Shown: positions 1 through 8,010 of the stretch, in pieces | Numbering within the stretch: position 1 is the stretch's first letter | Layout of the letters: every line of letters starts with the position of its first letter | Assembly: GCA_903934325.1 (NCBI GenBank) | Contig: CAIZNH010000026.1 | Coordinates: forward strand, 1 to 47,981 | Origin: an uncultured Alphaproteobacteria bacterium | GTDB taxonomy: Bacteria; Pseudomonadota; Alphaproteobacteria; Sphingomonadales; Sphingomonadaceae | Direction of reading: 5' to 3' | DNA length: 47,981 bases | Position numbers and translations under genes: made by a program | The notes under the pieces: model-generated | Seen by the model: the letters and a program-made list of their open reading frames with translations, nothing else | What the model was told of the DNA's origin: nothing | Database searches by the model: none

Positions 1-72
1 ACCCTGTGCCAGCACGATCTCCGCTTCACGCAGCTTGCCGATGATTTCTTCCGGCTTGTGCTTCCTCGCCAT
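1..72 (-). CDS. IS3-family transposase OrfA (partial, N-terminus)
   Basis: The first 24 codons read from the ATG at 70-72 give MARKHKPEEIIGKLREAEI followed by VLAQG, the near-invariant opening of a large group of IS3-family OrfA proteins, which carry a helix-turn-helix that binds the element ends. The frame runs off the left edge. The ribosome site AAGGAGG lies about 8 bases before the ATG. OrfB, the DDE catalytic part normally made by frameshifting, must lie beyond the edge, so whether the element is intact is unknown. Confidence 0.8.
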   Translation of the reverse strand, partial: MARKHKPEEIIGKLREAEIVLAQG

Positions 73-120
73 TCCATTCCTCCTTCGTGACCAATTCTAA
101 AATAGAAATTGGGCCACTCA
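1..120 (-). mobile_element. IS3-family insertion sequence, one end only
   Basis: The minus strand carries the first codons of an IS3-family OrfA, preceded by a strong AAGGAGG ribosome site and a near-palindromic AT-rich stretch at 91-112. Reading on the minus strand, the element would begin TGAGTGGCCC near position 120, which fits the TG...CA ends of this family. The exact boundary is my estimate: the other end and the target duplication lie outside the window. It sits about 155 bases downstream of putA and shows that mobile DNA borders this region. Confidence 0.65.
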
Positions 121-132
121 GAAGGGGGCAGA

Positions 133-225
133 TCACGCCGGAACCCCGACGCTCTGCGCCGCGTCGGGCGTGCCTGCGACCATCACTCCGGCCAATAGCG
201 CACCAATCATCGCAGGCTTCATCAT
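133..225 (-). CDS. Short signal-peptide-like ORF, possibly a gene remnant
   Basis: A 30-residue frame starts with two ATGs and reads MMKPAMIGALLAGVMVAGTP, then a short tail to a TGA at 133-135. The hydrophobic core resembles the start of a secreted or lipoprotein gene, but little follows it. It lies between the IS end and putA, so it may be what is left of a gene disrupted by the insertion. No clear ribosome site was seen. It could equally be a chance frame in GC-rich DNA. Confidence 0.2.
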   Translation of the reverse strand: MMKPAMIGALLAGVMVAGTPDAAQSVGVPA

Positions 226-276
226 CCGGCTCCAGTTGACCTGCGCGGTGATGCGCCTCTCTGTCTGAACGCGCGC

Positions 277-3200
277 TTACCCCGCCGCGAGCAGGCTGGC
301 ATTGCCGCCCGCCGCCGTGGTGTCGATCGTCATCACCCGCTCGGTCGCAAAACGCGCCAGATAGTGCGGCCCGCCCGCTTTCGGTCCGGTGCCAGACAGG
401 CCCTCGCCGCCGAAGGGCTGGCTTTCCACCACCGCGCCGATCTGGTTGCGATTGACGTAGAAATTGCCGACCCGCGCGTTGGCCTGTACGAAGCGCCGCG
501 TTTCCGCGATACGGCTGTGGAGGCCGAGCGTCAGGCCGAAGCCTGTGGCGTTGATTTCGGCGACCACCTGCGGCAGCGCACCCGCGCTGAAGCGTGCGAC
601 ATGGAGCACCGGGCCGAAGTTCTCGTCCTGCAATGCAAGGATCGAGGGCACTTCGATGATTGTTGGCGCGACGAAGCAGCCCGCCTCGTGGCCCTCGGGC
701 AACGGCAGGCGGGTGACGAGCCAGCCCCTGGCCGCGCATTCGGCGACATGGGCTTCAAGCCGCGCGCGCGCGGCCTCGTCGATTACCGGGCCGACATCGG
801 TGGCAAGCTCGGACGGATCGCCCAGGGTGAGCGCCTCGAACCCGCCGCGGATCATCTCCAGCATGGTGTCGGCCACGTCTTCCTGCAGGTAGAGGACGCG
901 CAAGGCCGAGCAGCGCTGCCCGGCGCTCTGGAAGGCGCTGGCCACGACATCGCGCACCACCTGTTCGGGCAGGGCCGAGCTGTCGACGATCATCGCATTC
1001 TGCCCGCCGGTTTCGGCGATCAGGGTGGCGATCGGGCCGTCGCGCATCGCGAGCGAACGGTTGATGGCGCGTGCGGTGGCGGTCGATCCGGTGAAGGCAA
1101 CGCCTGCAAGGCGCGGGTCGGCGGTCAGCAAGGCGCCCACCGCGCTGCCGCCGGGGATCAGTTGCAGCGCTTCGGGCGGAACGCCTGCCTCGTGGCACAG
1201 CCGGATTGCCAGCGCGGCGATCAGCGGGGTCTGCGGGGCAGGCTTGGCGAGCACAGTGTTACCCGCAGCCAGCGCTGCCGAGGCCATGCCGATGAAGATC
1301 GCCAGCGGGAAGTTCCACGGCGCAATGGTGACGAACACCCCGCGCCCGTGGAGCGATAGCGTATTCTCCTCGCCCGTCGGCCCGGGCAGGGTGAGGGGCG
1401 CTGCAAACTGCCGCCGTGCCTCGGCCGCGTAGTAGCGCAGGAAATCCACGGCCTCGCGCAGTTCGAGCACGGAATCGAGCAGGGTCTTGCCCGCCTCGCG
1501 CTGGCACAGGCTGAGGAACTCCGCCGTGTGCGCTTCGAACAGGTTGGCCGCTTCTTCGAGCAGCAGCGCGCGCGCCTCGCCGCCCAAGGCGTCCCAGCCG
1601 GGCTGGATCGCCGCGGCTGCGTCAAAGGCGTTCGTAATCTCTGCGGCGGTGGCTTCGTGCACTGTGCCGACTGTCTGCTTGCGGTCATGCGGTGCGGTGA
1701 TCGCCGTGGCGGGGCCTTGGGGGGTGGCTGCAAGGCTCGGCGCGGCGCTCCACTGGCGGGTTTCGAGCGCGGCGAGCTGTTGCAGCAATGGCTCACGCAC
1801 CAGCGGATCAGCCAAATTGATCCCTGCACTGTTGTCCCTTGCGCCGAAGATTGCATCCGGCAGCGGGATCGCCGGATTGCGGCGCGGTTCCAGCGCGGCA
1901 AGTTCTGCCACCGGATCGCCGACCAGATCTTCGGCCGGAATGTCGGCATCGCCCATGCGGTTCACAAAGCTGGTATTGGCCCCGTTCTCGAGCAGGCGGC
2001 GCACCAGATAGGCGAGCAGTTCCTTGTGCCCGCCCACCGGCGCGTAGATCCGCACCGGCGTGCGCTGGTTGCCTTCGAGCGCGTGGAGCGCGTCGTAGAC
2101 TTCTTCGCCCATGCCGTGGAGTCTTTGAAATTCAAATTTTTCACCTACCGCTTCGCTACTTGAGGTAAAAAATTTGGTCGAAAGCTGCTTGATCGCGCCG
2201 ATTGTGTAGGCGTTGTGCGTGGCAAAGGCCGGGCGGATCACATCGGCGTGCTCGAACAGCCGCGCGGCGCAGGCGAGGTAGCTGACATCGGTTGCGACCT
2301 TGCGGGTGAAGATCGGGTAGTCGGTATAGCCGCCCACCTGCGCGAGCTTCACCTCGCTGTCCCAATAGGCGCCCTTCACCAGCCGCACGAACAGCTTGCG
2401 CCCGTGCCGCCGCGCCAGCTTGCCTGCCCAGTCGCACACCCACCGCCCGCGCTTCTGGTAGGCCTGGATGGCGAGTCCGAAACCCTCCCAGCGGGTGCCG
2501 TCGGGGCGGCGGAACAGATCATCATCGGCGACCAGTTCCTCGATGATGTCAAGGCTCAGTTCCAGTCGCTCGGCCTCTTCGGCGTCGATGGTGAAGTGGA
2601 TATCGGCATCGCGCGCACGGACCGCGAGATCGCGGATCACCGGTACCATCGCCGCTCTGGCTTCGTCGGCGTGGAAGATATTGTACTTGGGGTGGAGCGC
2701 CGAGAGCTTGACCGAAATGCCCGGTGAACCTGCGACCCCTGCGCCGGCTTCACGCGCCAGCCGGATGAGCGCGCTTTCGTATGACTGCCGGTATTTCTCG
2801 GCATCGGCGAAGGTCATCGCCGCCTCGCCCAGCATGTCGAAGCTATGGGTAATGCCTCGCGCCCGCTCCGGTGCGGCGCGCTTCAGCGCCTCGTCGATGG
2901 TCCGGCCGAACACGAACTGCCCGCCGAGGATCTTCATCGCCTGCGCCGTGGCTGTGCGGATCACCGGTTCGCCCAGCCGGTTCATCGCGCGCTTGAAGGC
3001 GCTCCCGAGCCCCTTTTGCCGCGCATCGGGCGGATCGAGCACTTCCCCGGTCAGCATCAGCGAGAAGGTCGCCGCGTTGACGAAGGTCGAAGTGCTCTCG
3101 CCCAGATGCTCGCCCCAGTCGATCTGGCTGATCTTGTCCTTGATGAGCGCATCAGCTGTGGCCGCATCGGGCACGCGCAGCAGCGCTTCGGCAAGGCACA

Positions 3201-3441
3201 TCAGCGCGATGCCTTCCTCGGTGTCGAGGCCATATTGCTGGAGGAAAGCGTCGATCCCGCTGGCTTTCTTGCCGCGTGCGCCCTCGATCAGATCGATCGC
3301 GAGCTGCGCCGCCGCTGCGTGCACCTTCGCCGCAGGAGCCGCCTGTTCCAAGCGTTCGGCGATGCAGGCTTCCTCGTTCTGGGCATAGGCGCGGCGCAGC
3401 TCGGTGCGGTCGATAGCGGGAGGCGGGGCGGCATCAGCCAT
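277..3441 (-). CDS. putA: Bifunctional proline dehydrogenase / L-glutamate gamma-semialdehyde dehydrogenase PutA
   Basis: PutA oxidises proline to pyrroline-5-carboxylate (FAD) and then to glutamate (NAD). The 1054-residue product has the proline dehydrogenase barrel first, with RLVKGAYWDSEV, FATHNAYTI and EFQRLHGMGEE. The aldehyde dehydrogenase half follows, with APWNFPLAIF, ETGGQNAMIV and the catalytic Cys844 in GQRCSAL. There is no N-terminal ribbon-helix-helix, so this is the non-DNA-binding short form. The ATG at 3441 was chosen because the first residues then read MADAAPPPAIDRTELRRAY, with AGGTG 9 bases upstream; a longer in-frame ATG at 3546 adds 35 residues that do not look like PutA. 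The stretch just before EFQRLHGMG (codons about 422-436) is AT-rich, palindromic and longer than in E. coli PutA (see the repeat entry). Function is confident; whether the insert affects activity is open. Confidence 0.97.
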   Translation of the reverse strand: MADAAPPPAIDRTELRRAYAQNEEACIAERLEQAAPAAKVHAAAAQLAIDLIEGARGKKASGIDAFLQQYGLDTEEGIALMCLAEALLRVPDAATADALIKDKISQIDWGEHLGESTSTFVNAATFSLMLTGEVLDPPDARQKGLGSAFKRAMNRLGEPVIRTATAQAMKILGGQFVFGRTIDEALKRAAPERARGITHSFDMLGEAAMTFADAEKYRQSYESALIRLAREAGAGVAGSPGISVKLSALHPKYNIFHADEARAAMVPVIRDLAVRARDADIHFTIDAEEAERLELSLDIIEELVADDDLFRRPDGTRWEGFGLAIQAYQKRGRWVCDWAGKLARRHGRKLFVRLVKGAYWDSEVKLAQVGGYTDYPIFTRKVATDVSYLACAARLFEHADVIRPAFATHNAYTIGAIKQLSTKFFTSSSEAVGEKFEFQRLHGMGEEVYDALHALEGNQRTPVRIYAPVGGHKELLAYLVRRLLENGANTSFVNRMGDADIPAEDLVGDPVAELAALEPRRNPAIPLPDAIFGARDNSAGINLADPLVREPLLQQLAALETRQWSAAPSLAATPQGPATAITAPHDRKQTVGTVHEATAAEITNAFDAAAAIQPGWDALGGEARALLLEEAANLFEAHTAEFLSLCQREAGKTLLDSVLELREAVDFLRYYAAEARRQFAAPLTLPGPTGEENTLSLHGRGVFVTIAPWNFPLAIFIGMASAALAAGNTVLAKPAPQTPLIAALAIRLCHEAGVPPEALQLIPGGSAVGALLTADPRLAGVAFTGSTATARAINRSLAMRDGPIATLIAETGGQNAMIVDSSALPEQVVRDVVASAFQSAGQRCSALRVLYLQEDVADTMLEMIRGGFEALTLGDPSELATDVGPVIDEAARARLEAHVAECAARGWLVTRLPLPEGHEAGCFVAPTIIEVPSILALQDENFGPVLHVARFSAGALPQVVAEINATGFGLTLGLHSRIAETRRFVQANARVGNFYVNRNQIGAVVESQPFGGEGLSGTGPKAGGPHYLARFATERVMTIDTTAAGGNASLLAAG
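2133..2176. repeat. AT-rich palindromic element inserted in frame inside putA
   Basis: Two 14-base arms, CAAATTTTTCACCT at 2133-2146 and AGGTAAAAAATTTG at 2163-2176, are inverted repeats with a single mismatch around a 16-base loop. The stretch is very AT-rich within a GC-rich gene and uses codons rare around it (AAA, TTT, TCA, AGT; AGA just outside). On the coding strand it reads KFFTSSSEAVGEK, a segment missing from E. coli PutA, where only about 8 residues separate the matching helix from YEFQCLHGMG. I infer a small palindromic mobile sequence inserted in frame, similar in kind to the Rickettsia palindromic elements. Confidence 0.6.
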
Positions 3442-3595
3442 GACTGGTTTCACCTGATACGATTCGAAGGAATATCCGGCCCTCTGAACCCCATGAGGCT
3501 GCGCTTCAAGCGCGCTCTTTGCAACTGCCGTCCTTGACCCGTGCATCGGCGTGCGGGTAGCCTTGGCGCGCGATCAAAAGGGGCCCTGCAACACC

Positions 3596-3883
3596 ATGCG
3601 CATGTTCTGCTTCCACTGCCGCGACGGAGAGGATGGCGGACGCCTGCGCGCGATCCATCGCCCGGCCCATCTCGATTTCATCCACGCCAATGCCGATCAT
3701 TTCGTGATCGTCGGCCCGCTGAAGCGCGCCGATGGCCTGATCATCGGCTCGCTGCTGATCGTGAAGGCCGCGGACGAGGCGCAGGCGCGCGAAATCCTCG
3801 CGCCCGATCCCTATCTCACGGGCGGGGTCTGGCAATCGATCCGGGTGGACGAGTTCTCGCCGCTGCTGGGCGATTGGGCCTAG
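3596..3883 (+). CDS. YciI-like small protein
   Basis: This 95-residue protein fits the YCII-related family (ferredoxin-like dimeric fold, biochemical role mostly unknown). It opens MRMFCFHCRDGEDGG, followed by IHRPAHLDFI with the family's His and a nearby acidic residue, then a VGPL turn and the end strand PYLTGGVWQSIRV. The ATG at 3596 was chosen because the family begins right at this strand; an ATG at 3602 is an alternative, and the frame upstream to 3551 is unlike the family. The ribosome site is weak (AGGGG at 3579). It is transcribed away from putA and converges with the Met/Gly-rich gene 3 bases after its stop. Confidence 0.75.
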   Translation: MRMFCFHCRDGEDGGRLRAIHRPAHLDFIHANADHFVIVGPLKRADGLIIGSLLIVKAADEAQAREILAPDPYLTGGVWQSIRVDEFSPLLGDWA

Positions 3884-3886
3884 GCT

Positions 3887-5122
3887 CTACTCGCACAGCC
3901 CCGCAGCCCGCTCGGCAATGCCCTTGAGGCCCTTGCACTTGGGCTTGCGCGGCTTGGCCTCTTCGGCCGGTTGCGTGGTGCCGCCGCTTCCCATGCCGCC
4001 CATGCCTTCCATCCCCGGCATCAGCATGGTGGAGGAGCGGAACCGCACCCGCGCGATCCATTCCGGGTTCCACGGCTTGCGGGTATCGGCCGGCCGCGGC
4101 GGGTAGGCGAAATCGGCCTGCGGACCATAGGCTTGCAGGCTCACCATCAACCCCTCGCCGCTGGCCTTGATGACTTCGGCAGGGACAATGCAGTCGCGCT
4201 GTTCAGGCGGCATCACTGTGCCTGCCGCGATCAGCTTGCGCACGCCTGCGGGCGAGATCCAGTCCCACAGCGGGCCGCCGAAGGCCTGCTGCTTCGACGA
4301 GGCCCACCACACCATCTCAGTCGGAGCGCCGCCGCGTCCGGTGTCCTTCGCGCCCATCGCCCAAGCGTAGTAGCCGGTCGCCTTCTCTAGCCCTGCCCAC
4401 GCCAGCTTGCTGCCGCCTGCGGGCGTGTTGCTGGTGCTGGCCTGCAACGGCGGCATGAAATCCTCGCCAAGGGTGAAGGCGATTTCCTTGGAGTAGTTTG
4501 CCGCGATCCGGTGCGCGCCCAGCAGCGAACTGGTGGCCGGCACTGTCTTCTTGTCGCTGCCATTGGGCCAGTTGGTGTAGGTGCGGCTGTTGGCGAGGCG
4601 CACCTGCCAGTCCTCGGGCAGATCGACCCCGCCCGTGAACAATCCCGGCGGAATCTCGCCGCGCGCGACCTTGGCGAAGTCGATCACAACCGGCTGGCCC
4701 TTGGGCGCGCGTTCGCCGCAGCCCCAATAGAGCAGCAGCCGTCCGCTCGGCCGCTCGAAAGTCGTCTCGCCTCCGGTCTCGCCCGTCGGCGGGGGCAGCA
4801 GTTTGACCGAAGCGCCGAGCCCGGCGCCCTTGGGCATGAAATGGTTGGCTTCGGGCTTGGCGGGGGACGGCGTCCCTGCGCCGTGATGCAGTTCGAGCGT
4901 GCGCACCGGTTTGGGAGCGCGGCCGCCCATCATCCCCATCATCGCGCCCAAGCCGCCGCCGCCGCCGCCCATCATGGCGCCGAAACCGCTCATGGTGGCC
5001 GCGTCCATGGCGTAGCGCACCGGCCCGGGCGCAGAGCCTTGCGACAGGGCGGTGGCGGAAAGCAGCGCTGCGGCGGAGCCAAGCCCGCCGATCAGCACCA
5101 GACCCGAAACAGAAAGGCGCAT
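3887..5122 (-). CDS. Secreted Met/Gly-rich protein of unknown function
   Basis: I do not recognise this 411-residue protein. It has a signal peptide (MRLSVSGLVLIGGLGSAAAL, cleavage likely after LSATALSQG). A methionine/glycine-rich stretch at about residues 44-68 has runs such as AMMGGGGGG and AMMGMMGG. A central globular part is rich in Trp and Tyr (RLLLYWGCGERAPKGQP, YYAWAMGAKD, EMVWWASSKQ). Near the C-terminus a second Met/Gly block reads MLMPGMEGMGGMGSGG, followed by a basic tail with Cys. Met-rich clusters bind Cu(I) or Ag(I) in some periplasmic proteins, but nothing else here proves metal binding. The start is supported by GGGAGGGAG 8 bases before the ATG. The next gene upstream (5198-6103) is on the same strand after a 75-base gap and is also secreted. 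Confidence 0.7.
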   Translation of the reverse strand: MRLSVSGLVLIGGLGSAAALLSATALSQGSAPGPVRYAMDAATMSGFGAMMGGGGGGLGAMMGMMGGRAPKPVRTLELHHGAGTPSPAKPEANHFMPKGAGLGASVKLLPPPTGETGGETTFERPSGRLLLYWGCGERAPKGQPVVIDFAKVARGEIPPGLFTGGVDLPEDWQVRLANSRTYTNWPNGSDKKTVPATSSLLGAHRIAANYSKEIAFTLGEDFMPPLQASTSNTPAGGSKLAWAGLEKATGYYAWAMGAKDTGRGGAPTEMVWWASSKQQAFGGPLWDWISPAGVRKLIAAGTVMPPEQRDCIVPAEVIKASGEGLMVSLQAYGPQADFAYPPRPADTRKPWNPEWIARVRFRSSTMLMPGMEGMGGMGSGGTTQPAEEAKPRKPKCKGLKGIAERAAGLCE

Positions 5123-5197
5123 CGTGATTCTCCCTCCCCAAGGTGGGAGGACAATATCACATTCTGGGCCGTGTCGTCCGTTTTCGCGCGCAGCCGT

Positions 5198-6103
5198 TCA
5201 GCGGCAGCGCGGATGGTTGTGAATGTCGACGATGCTGTCCACCCGGCCATCGGCGACCGCCATCTGGATGCACTGGCGCGAGCTCTCGCGGAACCAGATG
5301 GTGTAGGCGGTCGCCCCCGAACGGAAGCCGTCGACATTGCGGAACCCGCGCTGGCGCAGCGTGTTCTGAGCGCCCGGTGCGCGCGAGCCGTTGAGATCGG
5401 CAAAATTCGCCCAGGAACCGCCCGAGCCGCCCCAGCCACCGCCCGAGCCCCCACCGGGACGCTGCGGATAGGTCTGCCAGTCGGTGACGCGCAGGTAGCG
5501 GTCGCGCGCCCAGCCGCGGGTGCGGTTGTCGAGCGTGGTCACATCGCACCAGACCTCGCCGTTATAGCGGTCGCAGCCATAGTTGCGCAGGAGCGTGCCT
5601 TCACGGAATTCGCCGCGTACCCGCGAATTCTTGTCCGGGTCGCGGAAGATGCGCAGGAAGCCCGACTGGGTGTTGCGGACTTCGACCTGCTGCCAGTCCT
5701 GATTATACTGGTCGCGGTGCCGGTCCTTGTCCTTGCCGGCGAAGAGCAGCGCGCCGATTGCGACCGCGCCGATCGCCGCCGCGGCAATCGCGCCGTCATT
5801 GCCCGATTTCTTGCCGCAGTCCGAGGCTTTGGCATCGTTGATCGCGGCGACCCGGCCCTGGGTGACACTGACGCGGATACAGTCCTTGTCGCTCTGGTGC
5901 CACCAGTAGGTGTTGCTGGTGTTGTTGGTCTTGTCGCCGGAGATGAATTCGAACCCGCGATTGGCGAGCTGGGTTTCTGCGCCGGCACCCGAGGCGCCAA
6001 TCAGATCGCGCAGGCTATCCGCCTTCTTCGCCGCAATCGGCGCAGCCGCCATGGCCGCAACCGCGATCGAGGCCACAGCACATTTGAGTGTGTAGTTCGG
6101 CAT
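5198..6103 (-). CDS. Secreted SH3-like protein with a duplicated terminal module
   Basis: The 301-residue product has a signal peptide (MPNYTLKCAVASIAVAAMAA). A first module (about residues 40-100) has RGFEF, YWWHQSDKDCI and VTQGRVAAI. A Gly/Ala-rich hydrophobic stretch near 105-125 could be a membrane segment. A bacterial SH3-like domain (about 140-205: FLRIFRDPDKNSRVRGEF, GEVWCDV, GWARDRYL) and a Gly/Ser/Trp linker follow. A second copy of the first module (RGFRNVDG, YTIWFRESSRQCI, VADGRVDSI) ends the protein. The SH3 fold suggests binding to peptidoglycan or another envelope ligand; this is inferred. The ATG at 6103 has GGGAGGGGAT upstream and opens the signal peptide; the longer frame to 6160 does not. 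Confidence 0.7.
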   Translation of the reverse strand: MPNYTLKCAVASIAVAAMAAAPIAAKKADSLRDLIGASGAGAETQLANRGFEFISGDKTNNTSNTYWWHQSDKDCIRVSVTQGRVAAINDAKASDCGKKSGNDGAIAAAAIGAVAIGALLFAGKDKDRHRDQYNQDWQQVEVRNTQSGFLRIFRDPDKNSRVRGEFREGTLLRNYGCDRYNGEVWCDVTTLDNRTRGWARDRYLRVTDWQTYPQRPGGGSGGGWGGSGGSWANFADLNGSRAPGAQNTLRQRGFRNVDGFRSGATAYTIWFRESSRQCIQMAVADGRVDSIVDIHNHPRCR

Positions 6104-6213
6104 GTCTATCCCCTCCCAAGGCGCTGTAATCCGGCAAGGCCGCTCAGCGATTCGTCCCACCTTCGGAAGGCTATCATCGAATCGCCTGATCGCGAAGTCG
6201 CGGGGGGAGAGGC

Positions 6214-7080
6214 CTATCCGAGCAGGCGGCGGGCGACCGCATCGAGCCGCGCCATCACGGCGGGGTCATGTTCATCCGGAGCAGTGATCACCGCATCGTC
6301 CAATGCGGTGTCGATGGGGGAAGGGTCGCGGGTCTTGGGCAGGCCGGCGATGAAGTTGGCGACCATCGCCCGGGCGAGCGCGCCATTGGCCTGCATCTGT
6401 GTGATGACCTCGGCCACGTCCACCGCTTCGCCGTCCCGCCAGCAATCGTAATCGGTGACCATGCCGACGAGGCCATAGGGCAGCTCTGCCTCACGCGCGA
6501 GCTTGGCTTCGGGCATGGCGGTCATGCCGATCACGTCCGCGCCCCATTGCCGATACATCCGGCTTTCGGCGCGGGTTGAGAATTGCGGGCCTTCCATGGC
6601 GAGATAGGTCGCACCGACGGCGACCTTGCCCTTGGCCTTGCTGACGGCCTTGGCCGCCATGTCCGACAGGCGCGGGCACACCGGATCGGCCATCGAGACA
6701 TGGGTGACAAAGCCGCTGGTGAAGAAGGTGCTGGGGCGGTGGACGGTGCGATCGATGAACTGCTCGACCACGGCAAAACGCCCCGGCTCCAGCTCCTCGC
6801 GCAGGGAGCCGACCGCCGAGATCGCGAGGATATCGGTGCACCCGGCGCGCTTCAGCGCATCGATATTGGCGCGCGAATTGAGTTCGGTGGGAGAGATCGG
6901 GTGGCCCCGGCCATGGCGCGGGAGAAAGCGCACCTTCACCTCGCCGATGCGGCCGCACAGGATCTCGTCCGAGGGATCACCCCAGGGCGTGTCGATCGCA
7001 ATCCACTGCGCGTCCTCGATGCCGTCCATGGCATAGAGGCCCGATCCGCCGATGATCCCGATGCACCATTCGCTGGCCAT
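6214..7080 (-). CDS. mtnP: S-methyl-5'-thioadenosine phosphorylase
   Basis: This enzyme splits 5'-methylthioadenosine, a by-product of polyamine and quorum-signal synthesis, with phosphate into adenine and methylthioribose-1-phosphate. The 288-residue length and motifs match: IGIIGGSGLY at the start, FLPRHGRGHPISPTELNSRA, ISAVGSLREEL, YLAMEGPQFSTRAESRMYR and IGMTAMPEAKLAREAELPYG, ending with TDYDCWR. The purine-binding MEGPQFSTRAE and the MTAM...E signature are intact. It lies 37 bases downstream of the glutathione transferase gene on the same strand and may be co-transcribed with it. No mtnA or other methionine-salvage genes are in the window. Confidence 0.93.
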   Translation of the reverse strand: MASEWCIGIIGGSGLYAMDGIEDAQWIAIDTPWGDPSDEILCGRIGEVKVRFLPRHGRGHPISPTELNSRANIDALKRAGCTDILAISAVGSLREELEPGRFAVVEQFIDRTVHRPSTFFTSGFVTHVSMADPVCPRLSDMAAKAVSKAKGKVAVGATYLAMEGPQFSTRAESRMYRQWGADVIGMTAMPEAKLAREAELPYGLVGMVTDYDCWRDGEAVDVAEVITQMQANGALARAMVANFIAGLPKTRDPSPIDTALDDAVITAPDEHDPAVMARLDAVARRLLG

Positions 7081-7117
7081 GCGCCGCTCTTTGTCCTTTG
7101 CTCGTGGTGGGTGAGGA

Positions 7118-7822
7118 TTAGGTCAGGTCGAAGGGGGTGGGCAAGGCCTTGCGCACAATCCGCTCGGCCGCCGCAAAGGGCTGGGCGACGGCGGGGAGGG
7201 CCTGCATGGCAGAAAAGTGCGCGGCAAGGCCGGGCCAGCGGTCGAGCGGGGTCTCGGCCACCAGCGATACCTGCATCAGCACGCAGGCCACGGTGATGTC
7301 GGCAATCGACAGGGCATCGCCGGCGAAAAATGCGCGCCCGCCCAGTCGCGCCTCCAGCACGTCGAAGATCGGCGGCAGCTGGCTGGCCCAGGTCTCGCGC
7401 GCCTTGGCCAGATCGGGCGCCTCGCCCTTGGTGATGGCAAAGAAGATCGGCCGGAAGATGCCGAGTCCGCCCGCCATGGCGAGTGCGGTGTCGGCATATT
7501 CCTCGATGAACAGCGCCTCTCCCAGCGCCATCGGGTCTTCGGGATAGAGCGCCGGGGCGGGGTGCTTCTTCTCGATGAAAGCGCAGATCGCCGAGCTGTC
7601 GGCGATGGTCCCCGCCATGCCCTCTTCTGCCACCGAACGATCACGCAGCACCGGGATGCGCTTCATCGGGGAGATTTCGGCAAACCATGGAGGCGGGGCG
7701 AAGACGTTGATCGCCTCGATCTCGTAAGGAACGTCCTTGGCGATACACAGGCCGGCGACCTTGCGCACGAAGGGCGACACCGGGCTGCCATAGATTACCA
7801 GATCGGGGCGGGAATCAGTCAT
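7118..7822 (-). CDS. Glutathione S-transferase family protein
   Basis: The 234-residue protein has the GST layout. A thioredoxin-like N-terminal domain reads LVIYGSPVSPFVRKV, with a Ser at the usual thiol-activating place, then SPMKRIPVL with the cis-Pro and DSSAICAFIEKKHP for glutathione gamma-Glu binding. An all-helical C-terminal domain carries AGDALSIADITVA, the capping-box motif. The substrate cannot be told. The ATG at 7822 has AAGAGG before it. It leads a probable two-gene unit with mtnP, and its 5' side faces the divergent aldehyde dehydrogenase operon across a 188-base gap in which I saw no distinct operator. Confidence 0.9.
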   Translation of the reverse strand: MTDSRPDLVIYGSPVSPFVRKVAGLCIAKDVPYEIEAINVFAPPPWFAEISPMKRIPVLRDRSVAEEGMAGTIADSSAICAFIEKKHPAPALYPEDPMALGEALFIEEYADTALAMAGGLGIFRPIFFAITKGEAPDLAKARETWASQLPPIFDVLEARLGGRAFFAGDALSIADITVACVLMQVSLVAETPLDRWPGLAAHFSAMQALPAVAQPFAAAERIVRKALPTPFDLT

Positions 7823-8010
7823 GCTCGAACCTCTTGGGCGATAGGGCTTGCGGCTTCCTTAAGCCCGCGCGGCAATAGCGCAATCGCTAGGCGAAGACAT
7901 GGACCGCGCCGCTTACATATTGGGGCACAGCAGCGATTGCGTTTTTGAATGCAACGCGCCAGTTTGCGCGGGAGAGAGACGACTCCCCCCCTTCTGAGAG
8001 AGGATACATC

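Noticed and set aside
4511..6451. A 646-codon plus-strand frame
   Set aside because: Spans two genes on the other strand, each with a signal peptide and ribosome site.
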